Assembly: GCA_026015185.1 (NCBI GenBank)
Contig: JAOZGX010000012.1
Location: forward strand, 1-43,793
Reading direction: 5' to 3'
From: Candidatus Bathyarchaeota archaeon
Lineage (GTDB): Archaea > Thermoproteota > Bathyarchaeia > 40CM-2-53-6 > RBG-13-38-9
Length of the DNA: 43,793 nucleotides
This document shows positions 1-7,732 of the stretch, piece by piece (the first letter of the stretch is position 1; every line of letters begins with the position of its first letter). The position numbers were made by a program, and so were the translations under genes. The notes under the pieces are model-generated. The model was not told where the DNA came from. It saw only the letters and a list, made by a program, of their open reading frames with translations, and did not search any database.

Positions 1-1
1 G

Positions 2-640
2 ATATTTCAAATAGCTTTGTATTCATTCTATGCTTATTTCTTTATTACCTTGCTATCATCTTGGGTAGCTCCGACTGCAGAAGTAAGTGTCATAAGAATT
101 TCAATCTGGGATATCGCAAGAAGCGTCTTTATATTCCTAGGAATTCCATTTATCGCTGGTATAGTAACTAGATTCAGTTTGGTTAAGAGAAAAGGAAAGG
201 AATGGTATGAAGAGAAATTTATACCAAGACTTAGTCCTACAGCATTAATTGGACTCCTTTTCACTATCATTGTGATGTTCTCTATGAAGGGGGAGTATAT
301 CATTGCTTTACCTTATGATGTGTTGAGAATAGCGATGCCTCTTGTATCTTATTTTCTAATAATGTTTGGATTATCTTTCATGCTCTCTTGGGCATTAGGA
401 TTCATATACTCCGAAACAGCAACACTCTCGTTTACCGCAGCGAGCAATAACTTTGAATTGGCTATTGCTGTGACAATCGGTGTGTTTGGAATAAATTCAG
501 GACAAGCCTTCGCAGCAGTTATTGGACCTTTAGTAGAGGTTCCAGTTTTAATAAGCCTAGTTAGCGTCTCACTATGGGCCAAGAAACGGCTATTTGATGA
601 TGAAGGTTACTCAAGAGTAATTAAGAAAAATATTTCTTGA
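2..640 (+). CDS. acr3: Acr3-family arsenite efflux permease, C-terminal part
   Basis: The frame is open to the window edge, so the gene begins upstream; about 212 codons are present. The product is hydrophobic with about six membrane segments. It carries the stretch [18 protein letters not shown] (around 482-530 nt), a hallmark of the ACR3 (bile acid:sodium symporter superfamily) arsenite/H+ antiporters of the cytoplasmic membrane. The conserved Acr3 cysteine would lie in the missing N-terminal half. An ArsR-type gene follows on the same strand after about 57 nt, the usual pairing for arsenic resistance. A TTG at 17 could be called as a start, but it sits inside conserved sequence ([13 protein letters not shown]) and is not the real start. 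The family call is firm; the metalloid specificity is inferred. Confidence 0.88.
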   Translation: MFQIALYSFYAYFFITLLSSWVAPTAEVSVIRISIWDIARSVFIFLGIPFIAGIVTRFSLVKRKGKEWYEEKFIPRLSPTALIGLLFTIIVMFSMKGEYIIALPYDVLRIAMPLVSYFLIMFGLSFMLSWALGFIYSETATLSFTAASNNFELAIAVTIGVFGINSGQAFAAVIGPLVEVPVLISLVSVSLWAKKRLFDDEGYSRVIKKNIS

Positions 641-669
641 TGTATTCTAAAATAAATAATATGATTATC

Positions 670-677
670 TTTTTTTA
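670..677 (+). terminator. T-run terminator after acr3
   Basis: Eight consecutive T residues lie about 30 nt after the acr3 stop and just before the arsR start. Archaeal termination commonly uses oligo-T stretches. Because the next gene starts only 20 nt later, this may instead be part of the arsR promoter (AT-rich TATA region). Confidence 0.35.
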
Positions 678-697
678 ATTATATTGATTTTCCATCG

Positions 698-1096
698 ATG
701 ATTTATATGCAGGAATCAGATTACGAAGATAGAGTTCAACGTTTAGTGACTTCTGGATTATGCCCATCAAAAGATGCTTCAAAATATGCAAAAGAACTGA
801 AAGAACTCGCGCACGATAAAATAGATGAGAAATCTATTAAGGAATATAGTAAAATCTTCAAAGCTATTTCGGATCCTACACGCATAAGAATAATTGGACT
901 GCTAAGCATACGTGATATGTGTGTCTGCGAGATAATGGTCTCCTTAGACATGACACAACCTACTGCATCTCATCATCTTAATATTCTTGAAAATGCAGAT
1001 TTGGTAAAGTCCAAGCGAGAGGGTAAATGGATGTTCTATGGTTTAACAAATCCCGATATCTTAAAATTCATAAATAAGATTAAATCATTAGTCTGA
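698..1096 (+). CDS. arsR: ArsR-family metalloregulator
   Basis: Winged-helix repressor of the ArsR/SmtB family, 132 aa. The HTH core runs from about residue 52 (KIFKAISDPTRIRI) through the recognition helix (TQPTASHHLNILENADLV) to the wing (REGKWMFYGL). C75 and C77 in DMCVCEI match the ELCVCDL-type As(III)/Sb(III) site at the start of the DNA-binding region. A third cysteine, C22 in the N-terminal extension, could complete a three-coordinate arsenite site. It lies directly downstream of acr3, which it probably controls. The start is ATG 698, with a second in-frame ATG three codons later. The N-terminal tail of about 45 residues is longer than in minimal ArsR proteins. Confidence 0.9.
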   Translation: MIYMQESDYEDRVQRLVTSGLCPSKDASKYAKELKELAHDKIDEKSIKEYSKIFKAISDPTRIRIIGLLSIRDMCVCEIMVSLDMTQPTASHHLNILENADLVKSKREGKWMFYGLTNPDILKFINKIKSLV

Positions 1097-1202
1097 TGAT
1101 CACTTCAGATAACATATAAGAAAATAATGGGATTCAAATATATAGAAAAATCGGCGCCCACTAGCACGCCATTCAATTTAAAAGATATTTATTGATACCT
1201 GA

Positions 1203-1532
1203 TCATCTATTTCCTTGCTGTATCCTAGTGATGATGTTTCTGCTTAAAGATTCGACAAAATTTGAATCAACTAAATCAATTAGATCATATATCCTGGGAG
1301 AAGTGATTGAATAGAACATTTTGTTGCTTTCCTTACGTCTTTTTAAAATACCACAATCAATTAGAACCTTTAGGTGTCTAGAGACTGTAGGTTGAGCAAA
1401 ACCTACTGTGGGAACAATATCACAAGCACATTTTTCGCCAGTTCTTAAGAAATCTAATATCTTTATTCTACTTGGATCACCTAAAGCTCGAAATACTGTC
1501 GATTTAAAGTTAATCATACTAATTTCATCCAT
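1203..1532 (-). CDS. Second ArsR-family regulator
   Basis: A shorter ArsR/SmtB repressor of 109 aa. The fold is clear: FRALGDPSRIKILDFL, then EKCACDI (C35, C37, the metal-site position in alpha-3), then FAQPTVSRHLKVLIDCGIL and the wing RRKESNKMFYSI. I chose ATG 1532 over the upstream TTG at 1547. A TATA-like ATATTATAA on the minus strand (1549-1557) would place transcription start about 25 nt on, almost exactly at this ATG, giving a leaderless message. It is divergent from the heme/propeller gene at 1644, so the shared 97-nt spacer is the likely site where it acts. It is not a close copy of the first ArsR. Confidence 0.87.
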   Translation of the reverse strand: MDEISMINFKSTVFRALGDPSRIKILDFLRTGEKCACDIVPTVGFAQPTVSRHLKVLIDCGILKRRKESNKMFYSITSPRIYDLIDLVDSNFVESLSRNIITRIQQGNR

Positions 1533-1548
1533 AAAGCTCCAACCCAAC

Positions 1549-1557
1549 TTATAATAT
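1549..1557 (-). promoter_or_regulatory. TATA-like box for the second arsR (leaderless)
   Basis: Read on the minus strand the sequence is ATATTATAA, centred near 1553. The preferred ATG (1532-1530) lies 21-23 nt downstream, so the message would have little or no leader. The box is inside the region shared with the divergent gene at 1644. Confidence 0.4.
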
Positions 1558-1643
1558 TTCCTGAATCATAGTATGTTAGCTATATAGAAATATTTAAATA
1601 CATTTTTTATCCATACCCTAATCAAGTTTCATTGTGAAATATA

Positions 1644-3608
1644 ATGAAGACAATTAGTTATCGTAAAGCAAGAATTCTTCTTTTCATATCCCTTGCGCTA
1701 TCACTTACAATACCACCACTTTATACATTGGCGCAGGAGCCTGCAGATAGCTATGCAGGTGTAATGCCAACTTCACTCAGAAGACCTCTTGATGCCTATG
1801 GAAAAGGACCTTTCTGTACTAGTTGTCATAATATGATGTATCCTCTTCCTCCTGAAGAACTAGCTCTTTATGCAGGGGAAGTTGTCGAGTCTACTGAGAT
1901 GGAGCCTGGATTAAAAAGGCTTACATGGGATCCAGGAAGAGATGTTGGAGTATTTTACAGTCCTAAAGGAGACAAGATAGTTTGGGTAACTGATAGGTTT
2001 GGTAACTGGACGATTTGGGTAATGAATGAAGATGGAAGCGGAAAGAAGCAATTGACTTCTGAAAGTGTGATAAGCGGCTGGCCTTCTTGGAGTCCTGATG
2101 GCCAAGAGATAACTTACTGGTCATGGGATCCTGCATCTAATTCTTGCGACATATGGAAGATGATGGCTGACGGTAGCTTAAAAGTTCAACTTACAACAGA
2201 TGGTAATTTCAAGGGTGCTCCTAAATGGAGCCCGAAAGGCGACAGGATAGCCTATACCTCAGAATTAACAGGAGACATGGAAGTATACGTTATGAATGAG
2301 GATGGAAGTCAACAACGCCAAATAACCGAAGGGCACTCGCCGGAGAATTTCGTTGAGACGCAAATTATATGGCACCCAAATGGAGAGAGATTGTACTGGA
2401 AAGTTTGTATATTTCCGCTCCCCCAATTCACAACTACGATTATTCCTGATGATGTTGCCTTTGTCGAAATACATATGATTAATGTCGATACTAGCAATGA
2501 TAGAATTCTAACGCCTAAATTACATGAAGCAATTCATAGTGTTAGCCAGGATGGAAAGAAGATAGCGTTTATCTCTCTGCGCTCTCCCAACTATGGTCTA
2601 TGGGTTATGGATGACAATGGATCAGGGCAAAATCGTCTTACGTGGGATGGTCAAGGTGATAGGGCTCCACAAATAAGCCCAAATGGGAAGACGATTGTTT
2701 ATTGGTCCCTGGCATATGGTTTTCAACCCGATATATGGCTCATTAATATCGACGGAAGTGATAAGACCAGATTAACTAAGAGTACATATCATGATGTTTA
2801 TCCTTCTTGGAGTCCTGATGGAAATAAAATTGTATTTGAATCAGATAGAGCCGGAAATTATGATATCTTTCAGATTTCACTGGATAGCTCCATAGATGTA
2901 GATGTAGAATTCGAAGGATGTGCAACTTCAGGAAGTATCAGTAAAGCCTTCATTACTATCAAGCCTTCAATTAATGCTAAAAGTGCACCTAAAGTAGAAA
3001 AAGTTGAATTACGTTTCGACTGGAACAATGAAGGTGAGCATATCGAGAATTTGATTACAGCTTCGCATACTCTCTCTGATCAGAATGAAGTATATCAAAC
3101 TGAAATCGAATTTTCAGTACCTGAAGATACTAAATTAGGATATCACTTCTATGATGTTAAAGTTCAATACTCAGAAGCAGATGGAGCGCTTAAAACATAT
3201 GAACACTCAGCTGGTGATCTAATGATAGGAACGCTTGAGCAACGTCGATGCGAGGTACTTTACAGAGAGCTTAGTACTGAATTGGAACGCATAAATGAAG
3301 AAGCAAAGAGTGAAGGTTATTTTGAATATCTTCTCAAACCAGAAAACGAGTACTTTACGAAAGCTTGTGATGAATATAATGTTGCTAAGTCACTTATGAT
3401 GAAAGGAGATTATGATACTGCTAAATATCATCTTGAGAGAGCAAAAAACATTCTAAATCAAAGTTCGTCTGAAGTATCAATGGAGCGGATTTCATTTAAT
3501 TGGTTGATCATGATAGTATTAATCCCAGTTATTGTTGCAATATCACTTACACTCTGGTTGCCATATTCAAGAAATAAGAGCAAACGGCTTTCTAGCGCGC
3601 GCGCTTGA
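1644..3608 (+). CDS. Membrane-anchored monoheme c protein with TolB-like beta-propeller
   Basis: This 654-aa protein has an N-terminal signal peptide (hydrophobic to about residue 30, LYTLA-QEP), then C58-T-S-C61-H62, a CXXCH heme c motif with methionines two and three residues on. About seven PD40/TolB-like repeats follow, of the type WSPDGxxIxYxS...DIWxMNxDGSxxxxLT, between roughly residues 88 and 420. Then come a beta-rich domain, a charged helical segment (about 530-610) and one membrane helix near the C-terminus (WLIMIVLIPVIVAISLTLW) with a basic tail. The bulk should lie outside the membrane. The function is unknown; electron transfer or a heme-linked sensor/scaffold are possible. It is transcribed divergently from an ArsR gene, with a TATA-like ATTTAAATAC about 45 nt upstream. 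Confidence 0.75.
   Translation: MKTISYRKARILLFISLALSLTIPPLYTLAQEPADSYAGVMPTSLRRPLDAYGKGPFCTSCHNMMYPLPPEELALYAGEVVESTEMEPGLKRLTWDPGRDVGVFYSPKGDKIVWVTDRFGNWTIWVMNEDGSGKKQLTSESVISGWPSWSPDGQEITYWSWDPASNSCDIWKMMADGSLKVQLTTDGNFKGAPKWSPKGDRIAYTSELTGDMEVYVMNEDGSQQRQITEGHSPENFVETQIIWHPNGERLYWKVCIFPLPQFTTTIIPDDVAFVEIHMINVDTSNDRILTPKLHEAIHSVSQDGKKIAFISLRSPNYGLWVMDDNGSGQNRLTWDGQGDRAPQISPNGKTIVYWSLAYGFQPDIWLINIDGSDKTRLTKSTYHDVYPSWSPDGNKIVFESDRAGNYDIFQISLDSSIDVDVEFEGCATSGSISKAFITIKPSINAKSAPKVEKVELRFDWNNEGEHIENLITASHTLSDQNEVYQTEIEFSVPEDTKLGYHFYDVKVQYSEADGALKTYEHSAGDLMIGTLEQRRCEVLYRELSTELERINEEAKSEGYFEYLLKPENEYFTKACDEYNVAKSLMMKGDYDTAKYHLERAKNILNQSSSEVSMERISFNWLIMIVLIPVIVAISLTLWLPYSRNKSKRLSSARA
3594..3605. 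repeat. (GC)5 palindrome at a gene end
   Basis: AGCGCGCGCGCT overlaps the last codons (SSARA) of the heme/propeller gene in otherwise AT-rich DNA. Similar CG-alternating tracts recur at 5589-5602, 5636-5646, 10698-10708, 17993-18000 and 21501-21512. Confidence 0.6.
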
Positions 3609-3657
3609 ACATTCATAATTTTCATTATTACGACTTGCATACTAATATTATCAAGCT

Positions 3658-4443
3658 TTATCGTCTTATCACAATACCAGTAGGGTCAATTTCTTTAAGC
3701 ATGTCAATATCTTTTTGAGTGGGTTCCATACTCGATTCAACTTCATCAGGAATTATTAGATCAAATTCACAATTTTCCTTAATCTCTTCAATTGTAATAC
3801 CTGGATGCATTGACAATAGTCTCATTCTCTTACTTGTATTATCAAATCCATAAACCCCAAGTTGGGTGATGACTCTATACGGACCGGTATCTTCAGGTAA
3901 ACCAACTTTTTCTCGTGAACCCGGTCCAGTTAGGTATCCTGGCGTTGTTAAAAAGTCAAGTTTTTTAACGAAACGCTTTTTGTCTTGCCTCATAATTGTA
4001 ATTGTTCTATGACATAAGGAACCGACATCGTTTCCACCTCCGCTACCTGGTAAGCGTACCTTAGGTTTATCGTGATTACCAATAACTGTTGTATTTATAT
4101 TGCCATACATGTCTATTTGCGCAGCCCCTAAGAATCCATAATCTATATATCCTGATTGAGCGGCCGACATAGCTTCATGCATACTTGAAGCAGCCAATCC
4201 TTTATAGAAGGTTCTTGAATCACCTACTGAAATCGGTAAAACAGGAATTTGTGGTCCAATTCCACCTGCTTCGAAAACTATGAGGATATTTGGAGCATGC
4301 GTCCTTTGAGCCAATATCGTTGCTATCATAGGTAGTCCTGTTCCCACAAAAACTGATTTACAATCTTCGATTTGTTTTGCTGCTATATACGCCATTATTT
4401 CGATATCAGAATATTTTCTTCCTTTCTTTTTCATGGAAGACAC
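3658..4443 (-). CDS. CoA-transferase family I, subunit B (GctB-like)
   Basis: Beta subunit of a two-subunit family I CoA-transferase, 261 aa. These enzymes move CoA between carboxylic acids through a glutamyl-CoA thioester. E58 in IVFEAGGIGP is at the place of the catalytic glutamate. Other conserved pieces are DYGFLGAAQIDMYGNINTT, LPGSGGGNDV and FLTTPGYLTGPG. The gene follows subunit A after 9 nt on the same strand, so the two form an operon. The closest family by motif is glutaconate/3-oxoacid CoA-transferase. The true acyl substrate cannot be read from the sequence, and no beta-oxidation genes lie nearby to help. Confidence 0.85.
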   Translation of the reverse strand: MSSMKKKGRKYSDIEIMAYIAAKQIEDCKSVFVGTGLPMIATILAQRTHAPNILIVFEAGGIGPQIPVLPISVGDSRTFYKGLAASSMHEAMSAAQSGYIDYGFLGAAQIDMYGNINTTVIGNHDKPKVRLPGSGGGNDVGSLCHRTITIMRQDKKRFVKKLDFLTTPGYLTGPGSREKVGLPEDTGPYRVITQLGVYGFDNTSKRMRLLSMHPGITIEEIKENCEFDLIIPDEVESSMEPTQKDIDMLKEIDPTGIVIRR

Positions 4444-4452
4444 ATCGCTTAG

Positions 4453-5469
4453 TTACGAAGCCTTCATTGGAATCCTAAGTTGCTCAACTTTTTGTAGACA
4501 TTCAAGAGTCCCTTTTCCACCAATGAGCATAAGATACTCATCAAAGGTATCGACTCCATAAACATATTTATCAAAATATTCCTCTACCCCTTCTTGAGTC
4601 TTGGAAAGATTAAGCCAATTGGCAATATGATGCTCATCAAAGTAATAAAGTAGGGGCATCTGACATGGATGTGATCCATAAGGAACATGTATGACAGCAT
4701 CAACAACATAGAAAGGGATAGAAGTCAACCATGGTTTTTTTCTGATTTCTTTATTATCGATTATTTCCTCAGTAGTAATTATAACTCTTTTAGCAGCTCT
4801 CGATAACTCAAAATCTTCAATAATAATACCATCTATCTGCGCGTTTCCATAAATGTCACAGCGATGAGTATGGATAATGGCGACGTCTGGGTGGCAAGCG
4901 GGGAATAATGTTAAAGGTTTGCCAGTGAAAGGATCCTTAATTACCTTTGCTGAGCTGTACTTTAATGTATCACTCCCCATCAGAGTTCTTGAAGGAATAA
5001 ATGGAATACCCATCATAGCTGCTAAAAAACGCCATTGATAACCTGCATTAGAAATCTCCGCGACAACTTTACATTTTCCAGATTCTACAGCCCTTCTTGA
5101 TGCTGGTGATAAACCTCTCAGTTCATGACCAAAGCTATAGGCTGCCTCAACTCTATTTACGCAACCAGCAGCGACTAATAGATCTATATCGTGGACTGCT
5201 GTTTTACCGGCCATAGCTAAATTACGACGTTTCTCTCTTATTATCTGGTAAACCAAAGACATAGGAACTCTAACATGACCGAATCCTCCTAAAGCCATCA
5301 AGTCACCGTCCTTTACAAATTTCTTGGTTACCTCTTTTACAGTCATTCGCTTATCTTTGAGTTCTCTCGATTTATTTTCCATATTCCATTTTCGGAAAAC
5401 ATCTGGGTCAAGCCAACCTAAGAGCTCGCCTTTACCTTCTTGAATAATTTCCATCATTAGCACCATCAA
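4453..5469 (-). CDS. CoA-transferase family I, subunit A (GctA-like)
   Basis: Alpha subunit, 338 aa, first gene of the two-gene operon. The glycine-rich N-terminal motif DGDLMALGGFGHVRVPMSLV, an AGCVNRVEAAYSFGHELRG segment and HPDVAIIHTHRCDIYGNAQI are typical of glutaconate CoA-transferase subunit A and related enzymes. About 45 residues precede the core domain. The called start has several nearby methionines (M1, M2, M6, M7), so the exact start is uncertain by up to six codons. Together with subunit B it should form an A2B2 or larger cytoplasmic enzyme. Confidence 0.83.
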   Translation of the reverse strand: MMVLMMEIIQEGKGELLGWLDPDVFRKWNMENKSRELKDKRMTVKEVTKKFVKDGDLMALGGFGHVRVPMSLVYQIIREKRRNLAMAGKTAVHDIDLLVAAGCVNRVEAAYSFGHELRGLSPASRRAVESGKCKVVAEISNAGYQWRFLAAMMGIPFIPSRTLMGSDTLKYSSAKVIKDPFTGKPLTLFPACHPDVAIIHTHRCDIYGNAQIDGIIIEDFELSRAAKRVIITTEEIIDNKEIRKKPWLTSIPFYVVDAVIHVPYGSHPCQMPLLYYFDEHHIANWLNLSKTQEGVEEYFDKYVYGVDTFDEYLMLIGGKGTLECLQKVEQLRIPMKAS

Positions 5470-5588
5470 AGAAGAATAGGACTAGAGCAATTATCAGACG
5501 TACAGTCTAGTTAAGTTTTAGTTAAATTTTGAGATGATGACAATAGAAATTCTTTTTGTATAGCATACGCTGTAAAGTTTAATTCATA

Positions 5589-5602
5589 CGCGCACGCGCG
5601 TG
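5589..5602. repeat. CG-alternating tract
   Basis: CGCGCACGCGCGTG, an interrupted direct repeat of ACGCGC forms, in an AT-rich spacer. It belongs to the set of CGCG-type tracts seen across the first half of the window. Confidence 0.55.
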
Positions 5603-5635
5603 ATAATAATTATTAAATTTCCTTGAATAAACATT

Positions 5636-5646
5636 AGCGCGCGCGT
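5636..5646. repeat. CG-alternating tract
   Basis: AGCGCGCGCGT, 34 nt after the previous tract. It is nearly the same word as the palindrome at 3594-3605. Confidence 0.55.
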
Positions 5647-5734
5647 AGTATGTTGTAATTAAGAATTAATATTGAAAGCTTCCAGGATGAGGAGTGGAAT
5701 CTCCGCACATGGAGCATTATATACTTGATTTCAA

Positions 5735-5787
5735 TTAACCCATCTTAACACTCTTAACGCATTTTAACAATTTTAACAGGTTTTAAC
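5735..5787 (+). repeat. Six phased TTAAC repeats
   Basis: TTAAC occurs at 5735, 5745, 5754, 5764, 5773 and 5783, spaced 10, 9, 10, 9 and 10 nt. The last four are mostly (T)TTTAACA. The spacing is close to one DNA turn, so all copies lie on nearly the same face of the helix. They sit 90-140 nt upstream of the surface-protein start. Confidence 0.75.
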
Positions 5788-5810
5788 ACTCTAAGCGCTA
5801 AGGTGTTAAA
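5782..5810. promoter_or_regulatory. Inverted repeat TTTAACAC / GTGTTAAA, candidate operator
   Basis: An 8-bp perfect arm pair (5782-5789 and 5803-5810) encloses 13 nt holding the direct repeat CTAAG-CG-CTAAG. The left arm includes the last TTAAC of the phased array. It lies 65-93 nt before the TTG start of the next gene. It could be an operator or a transcript stem. Confidence 0.5.
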
Positions 5811-5874
5811 TTTGAGCCACTTTGCTATTTACTGCTACACGAAAGTTTGAAATAATACTAGGCGAAACAACATA

Positions 5875-7671
5875 TTGGTTAAATCTTTGCGTCTTTTTCT
5901 AAGGACTAGGAGTTTAGTTCTGCTAGTTTTAATATCCGTTAATGCACTGGTAATTTTGAATTCTCAGCCGAGAGTTTTTGCTAATGGTGCAGTAGATCAG
6001 TCTTGGGCACCAGCAGGGCCTCCGTCGGGTGGGAATGCCATAAAGTCTCATGCACCAATCGGTCAGTCATTCAAACCTACCTTGGACAATCTCGTCGGGG
6101 TGGATGTCTGTATATTGAACAAACCGAGATTGGATGAAAGTGAGACTACTTACTCAGGTGGAAACGGAATCGACTATCACTCACCTATAGGCCAATCCTT
6201 CACTCCAACTTACGCGATATTCACCGGGTTCGAGGTATATCTGATGAGCAATGCTGGCGCCTCCAGAACCGTAACGATGAACCTCCGTAGTGGGACAATT
6301 GGAGGGCCAATAATTGGGTCCGAGAGTTTCTCTGTTCCGGGATCGTCAGCGTGGGAGTGGTATCATATTGACATGCCCTCACCTATCTCGGTGAACCCAG
6401 GTTCACTATATGTTATCGAGTTGGTGGAACCTGTTGGAGGAGTGGCTTGGGGCGGGCATACCCCTGGCACTTACGCAACAGGTAATGCCATTTACAATGC
6501 CGCGAATAACCTCGACTTTGATAATCTATTCAAAACCTTTGGTGCGACGGATAAGATTAAAGCAAACATCCGGTCAGGTTCGATCGGAGGCGCCATCGTT
6601 GGCGCAAGCACCACAACTATTTCGATATTGCCCTCGTTTACTTGGACTAACATCGCCTTCACGCAGCTTAGTCTTACACCAGGCGCGATGTATGTACTGG
6701 AATTAGTTGATCCTCAGGGAAGCACCTCTTGGGCGGTTTCGAGTTCTGGCGGTTATCCTGATGGGACAGCAATAATATCAGGATCCGCTAAGACAAGCGA
6801 TAACTGGTTCAGGACCTACGGAACACCGCCTGCTGCTTTTTCTTTCAGCGCATCCCTGACTACATCCTCCTCCGTAAACGTAACCCAAGGTAATACGGCA
6901 AATTGGGGAGCCCAAGTGAATTTATTAAGTGGAAGCACACAACCTGTTACGTTGACAGTAACTGGGTCTCTCCCTGCGGGCGCTACATCCAACACACCTA
7001 TAACGGATTCACCTAGTTTCACAGCAACCATATCCATCACAACAACAACGAGTACACCGCCTGGAACATACCCGCTAGCGATTAGCGCCTCCGGGGGGTC
7101 CCTAACTGATTCTATTCCAATCGCATTGATAGTTAACCCGTTGCCCCCATCCCCAGATTTCTCGATCAGTTCATCGGCGATAACTATCGCCATATTGCAA
7201 GGATCGAGTGAGGACTCCACTATCTCTGTGACATCACTCAATGGGTTCAATGCGCCAGTGATGATGTCTGTATCATGGATTGGGCCAACTCCTTCAGACG
7301 TGACCTTCAATCTCCCAAGCCCCATAACACCCCCTTCCGACAGCATGACAACGTCCCCACTAACTGTGACAGCCAGCAGTATCGCCTCGACTGGGAGCTA
7401 CACGTTACGGGTCACTGGTACTAGCGGGGTACTGACTCACCAGGTGGACATAACTGTGCAAATAACAGCTGCGGCTACTACAAACGGAACCACGATCGTA
7501 ACGCCTACAGTCACTGTTACCACTGAGCAACCACCGTCTTATCCACCATCCTTCTGGGAACAGATACCAGGAGGAGCAACCACACTACTTATTGCCGTGA
7601 TAGCTATGATTACAATCATCGCTGTAGCTGCTTCCAGACGTGGCCACAAGACCGAAAACATCAGTCGCTAA
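5875..7671 (+). CDS. Secreted, C-terminally anchored surface protein with nested domain and Ig-like repeats
   Basis: 598 aa, TTG start. An N-terminal signal segment (about residues 4-36) and a C-terminal membrane helix (TTLLIAVIAMITIIAVAAS) with a basic RRGHK tail place it on the cell surface. Residues 40-84 plus 224-316 make one copy of a beta-rich domain. Residues 85-223 are a second, full copy inserted inside the first: SGGNxIxxHxPIGQSFxP starts both copies, and RSGxIGG...PGxxYVxELV...DNxFxTxG ends both. Two Ig/NEW3-like domains follow (about 323-420 and 425-530), then a Thr/Pro-rich linker. Its GC content is clearly higher than its neighbours', which hints at transfer. I do not recognise a named family; adhesion or a surface-coat role is a guess. 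Confidence 0.72.
   Translation: MVKSLRLFLRTRSLVLLVLISVNALVILNSQPRVFANGAVDQSWAPAGPPSGGNAIKSHAPIGQSFKPTLDNLVGVDVCILNKPRLDESETTYSGGNGIDYHSPIGQSFTPTYAIFTGFEVYLMSNAGASRTVTMNLRSGTIGGPIIGSESFSVPGSSAWEWYHIDMPSPISVNPGSLYVIELVEPVGGVAWGGHTPGTYATGNAIYNAANNLDFDNLFKTFGATDKIKANIRSGSIGGAIVGASTTTISILPSFTWTNIAFTQLSLTPGAMYVLELVDPQGSTSWAVSSSGGYPDGTAIISGSAKTSDNWFRTYGTPPAAFSFSASLTTSSSVNVTQGNTANWGAQVNLLSGSTQPVTLTVTGSLPAGATSNTPITDSPSFTATISITTTTSTPPGTYPLAISASGGSLTDSIPIALIVNPLPPSPDFSISSSAITIAILQGSSEDSTISVTSLNGFNAPVMMSVSWIGPTPSDVTFNLPSPITPPSDSMTTSPLTVTASSIASTGSYTLRVTGTSGVLTHQVDITVQITAAATTNGTTIVTPTVTVTTEQPPSYPPSFWEQIPGGATTLLIAVIAMITIIAVAASRRGHKTENISR
6127..6543 (+). repeat. Nested copy of the surface-protein domain (139 codons)
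   Basis: Residues 85-223 align over their length with the flanking residues 40-84 joined to 224-316 (139 versus 138 residues). Joining the flanks gives VGVDVCILNKP + ATDKIKANIRSG, which matches TGFEVYLMSNAG + ASRTVTMNLRSG of the inner copy. Boundaries are estimated from the protein alignment and may shift by several codons. Confidence 0.65.
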
Positions 7672-7732
7672 CCCCCAGATATGACTACTAGGAGATGTCA
7701 AGTGCACGCGTTGAGTTCTCAAAATAATTTTC

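Larger units (their letters stand above)
5470..5874. other. 405-nt intergenic region with repeats, no gene seen
   Basis: Divergent spacer between the CoA-transferase operon and the surface-protein gene. I found no convincing ORF or RNA gene. It contains two alternating CG tracts (5589-5602 and 5636-5646), a small CTCC...GGAG dyad near 5701-5714, the phased TTAAC array (5735-5787) and an inverted repeat (5782-5810). Promoters for both flanking genes must lie here. Confidence 0.6.

Noticed and set aside
1137-1200. Possible tRNA in the spacer after arsR (GGCGCCC and GCACGCC words)
   Set aside because: No cloverleaf can be drawn and there is no T-arm consensus.
5735-5787. CRISPR-like reading of the TTAAC array
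   Set aside because: Units are only 9-10 nt with no spacers and no cas genes nearby.
6816-7346. 176-codon minus-strand ORF inside the surface-protein gene
   Set aside because: It is the complement of Ig-like, Thr/Ser-rich coding sequence, has no start signal and no family features.
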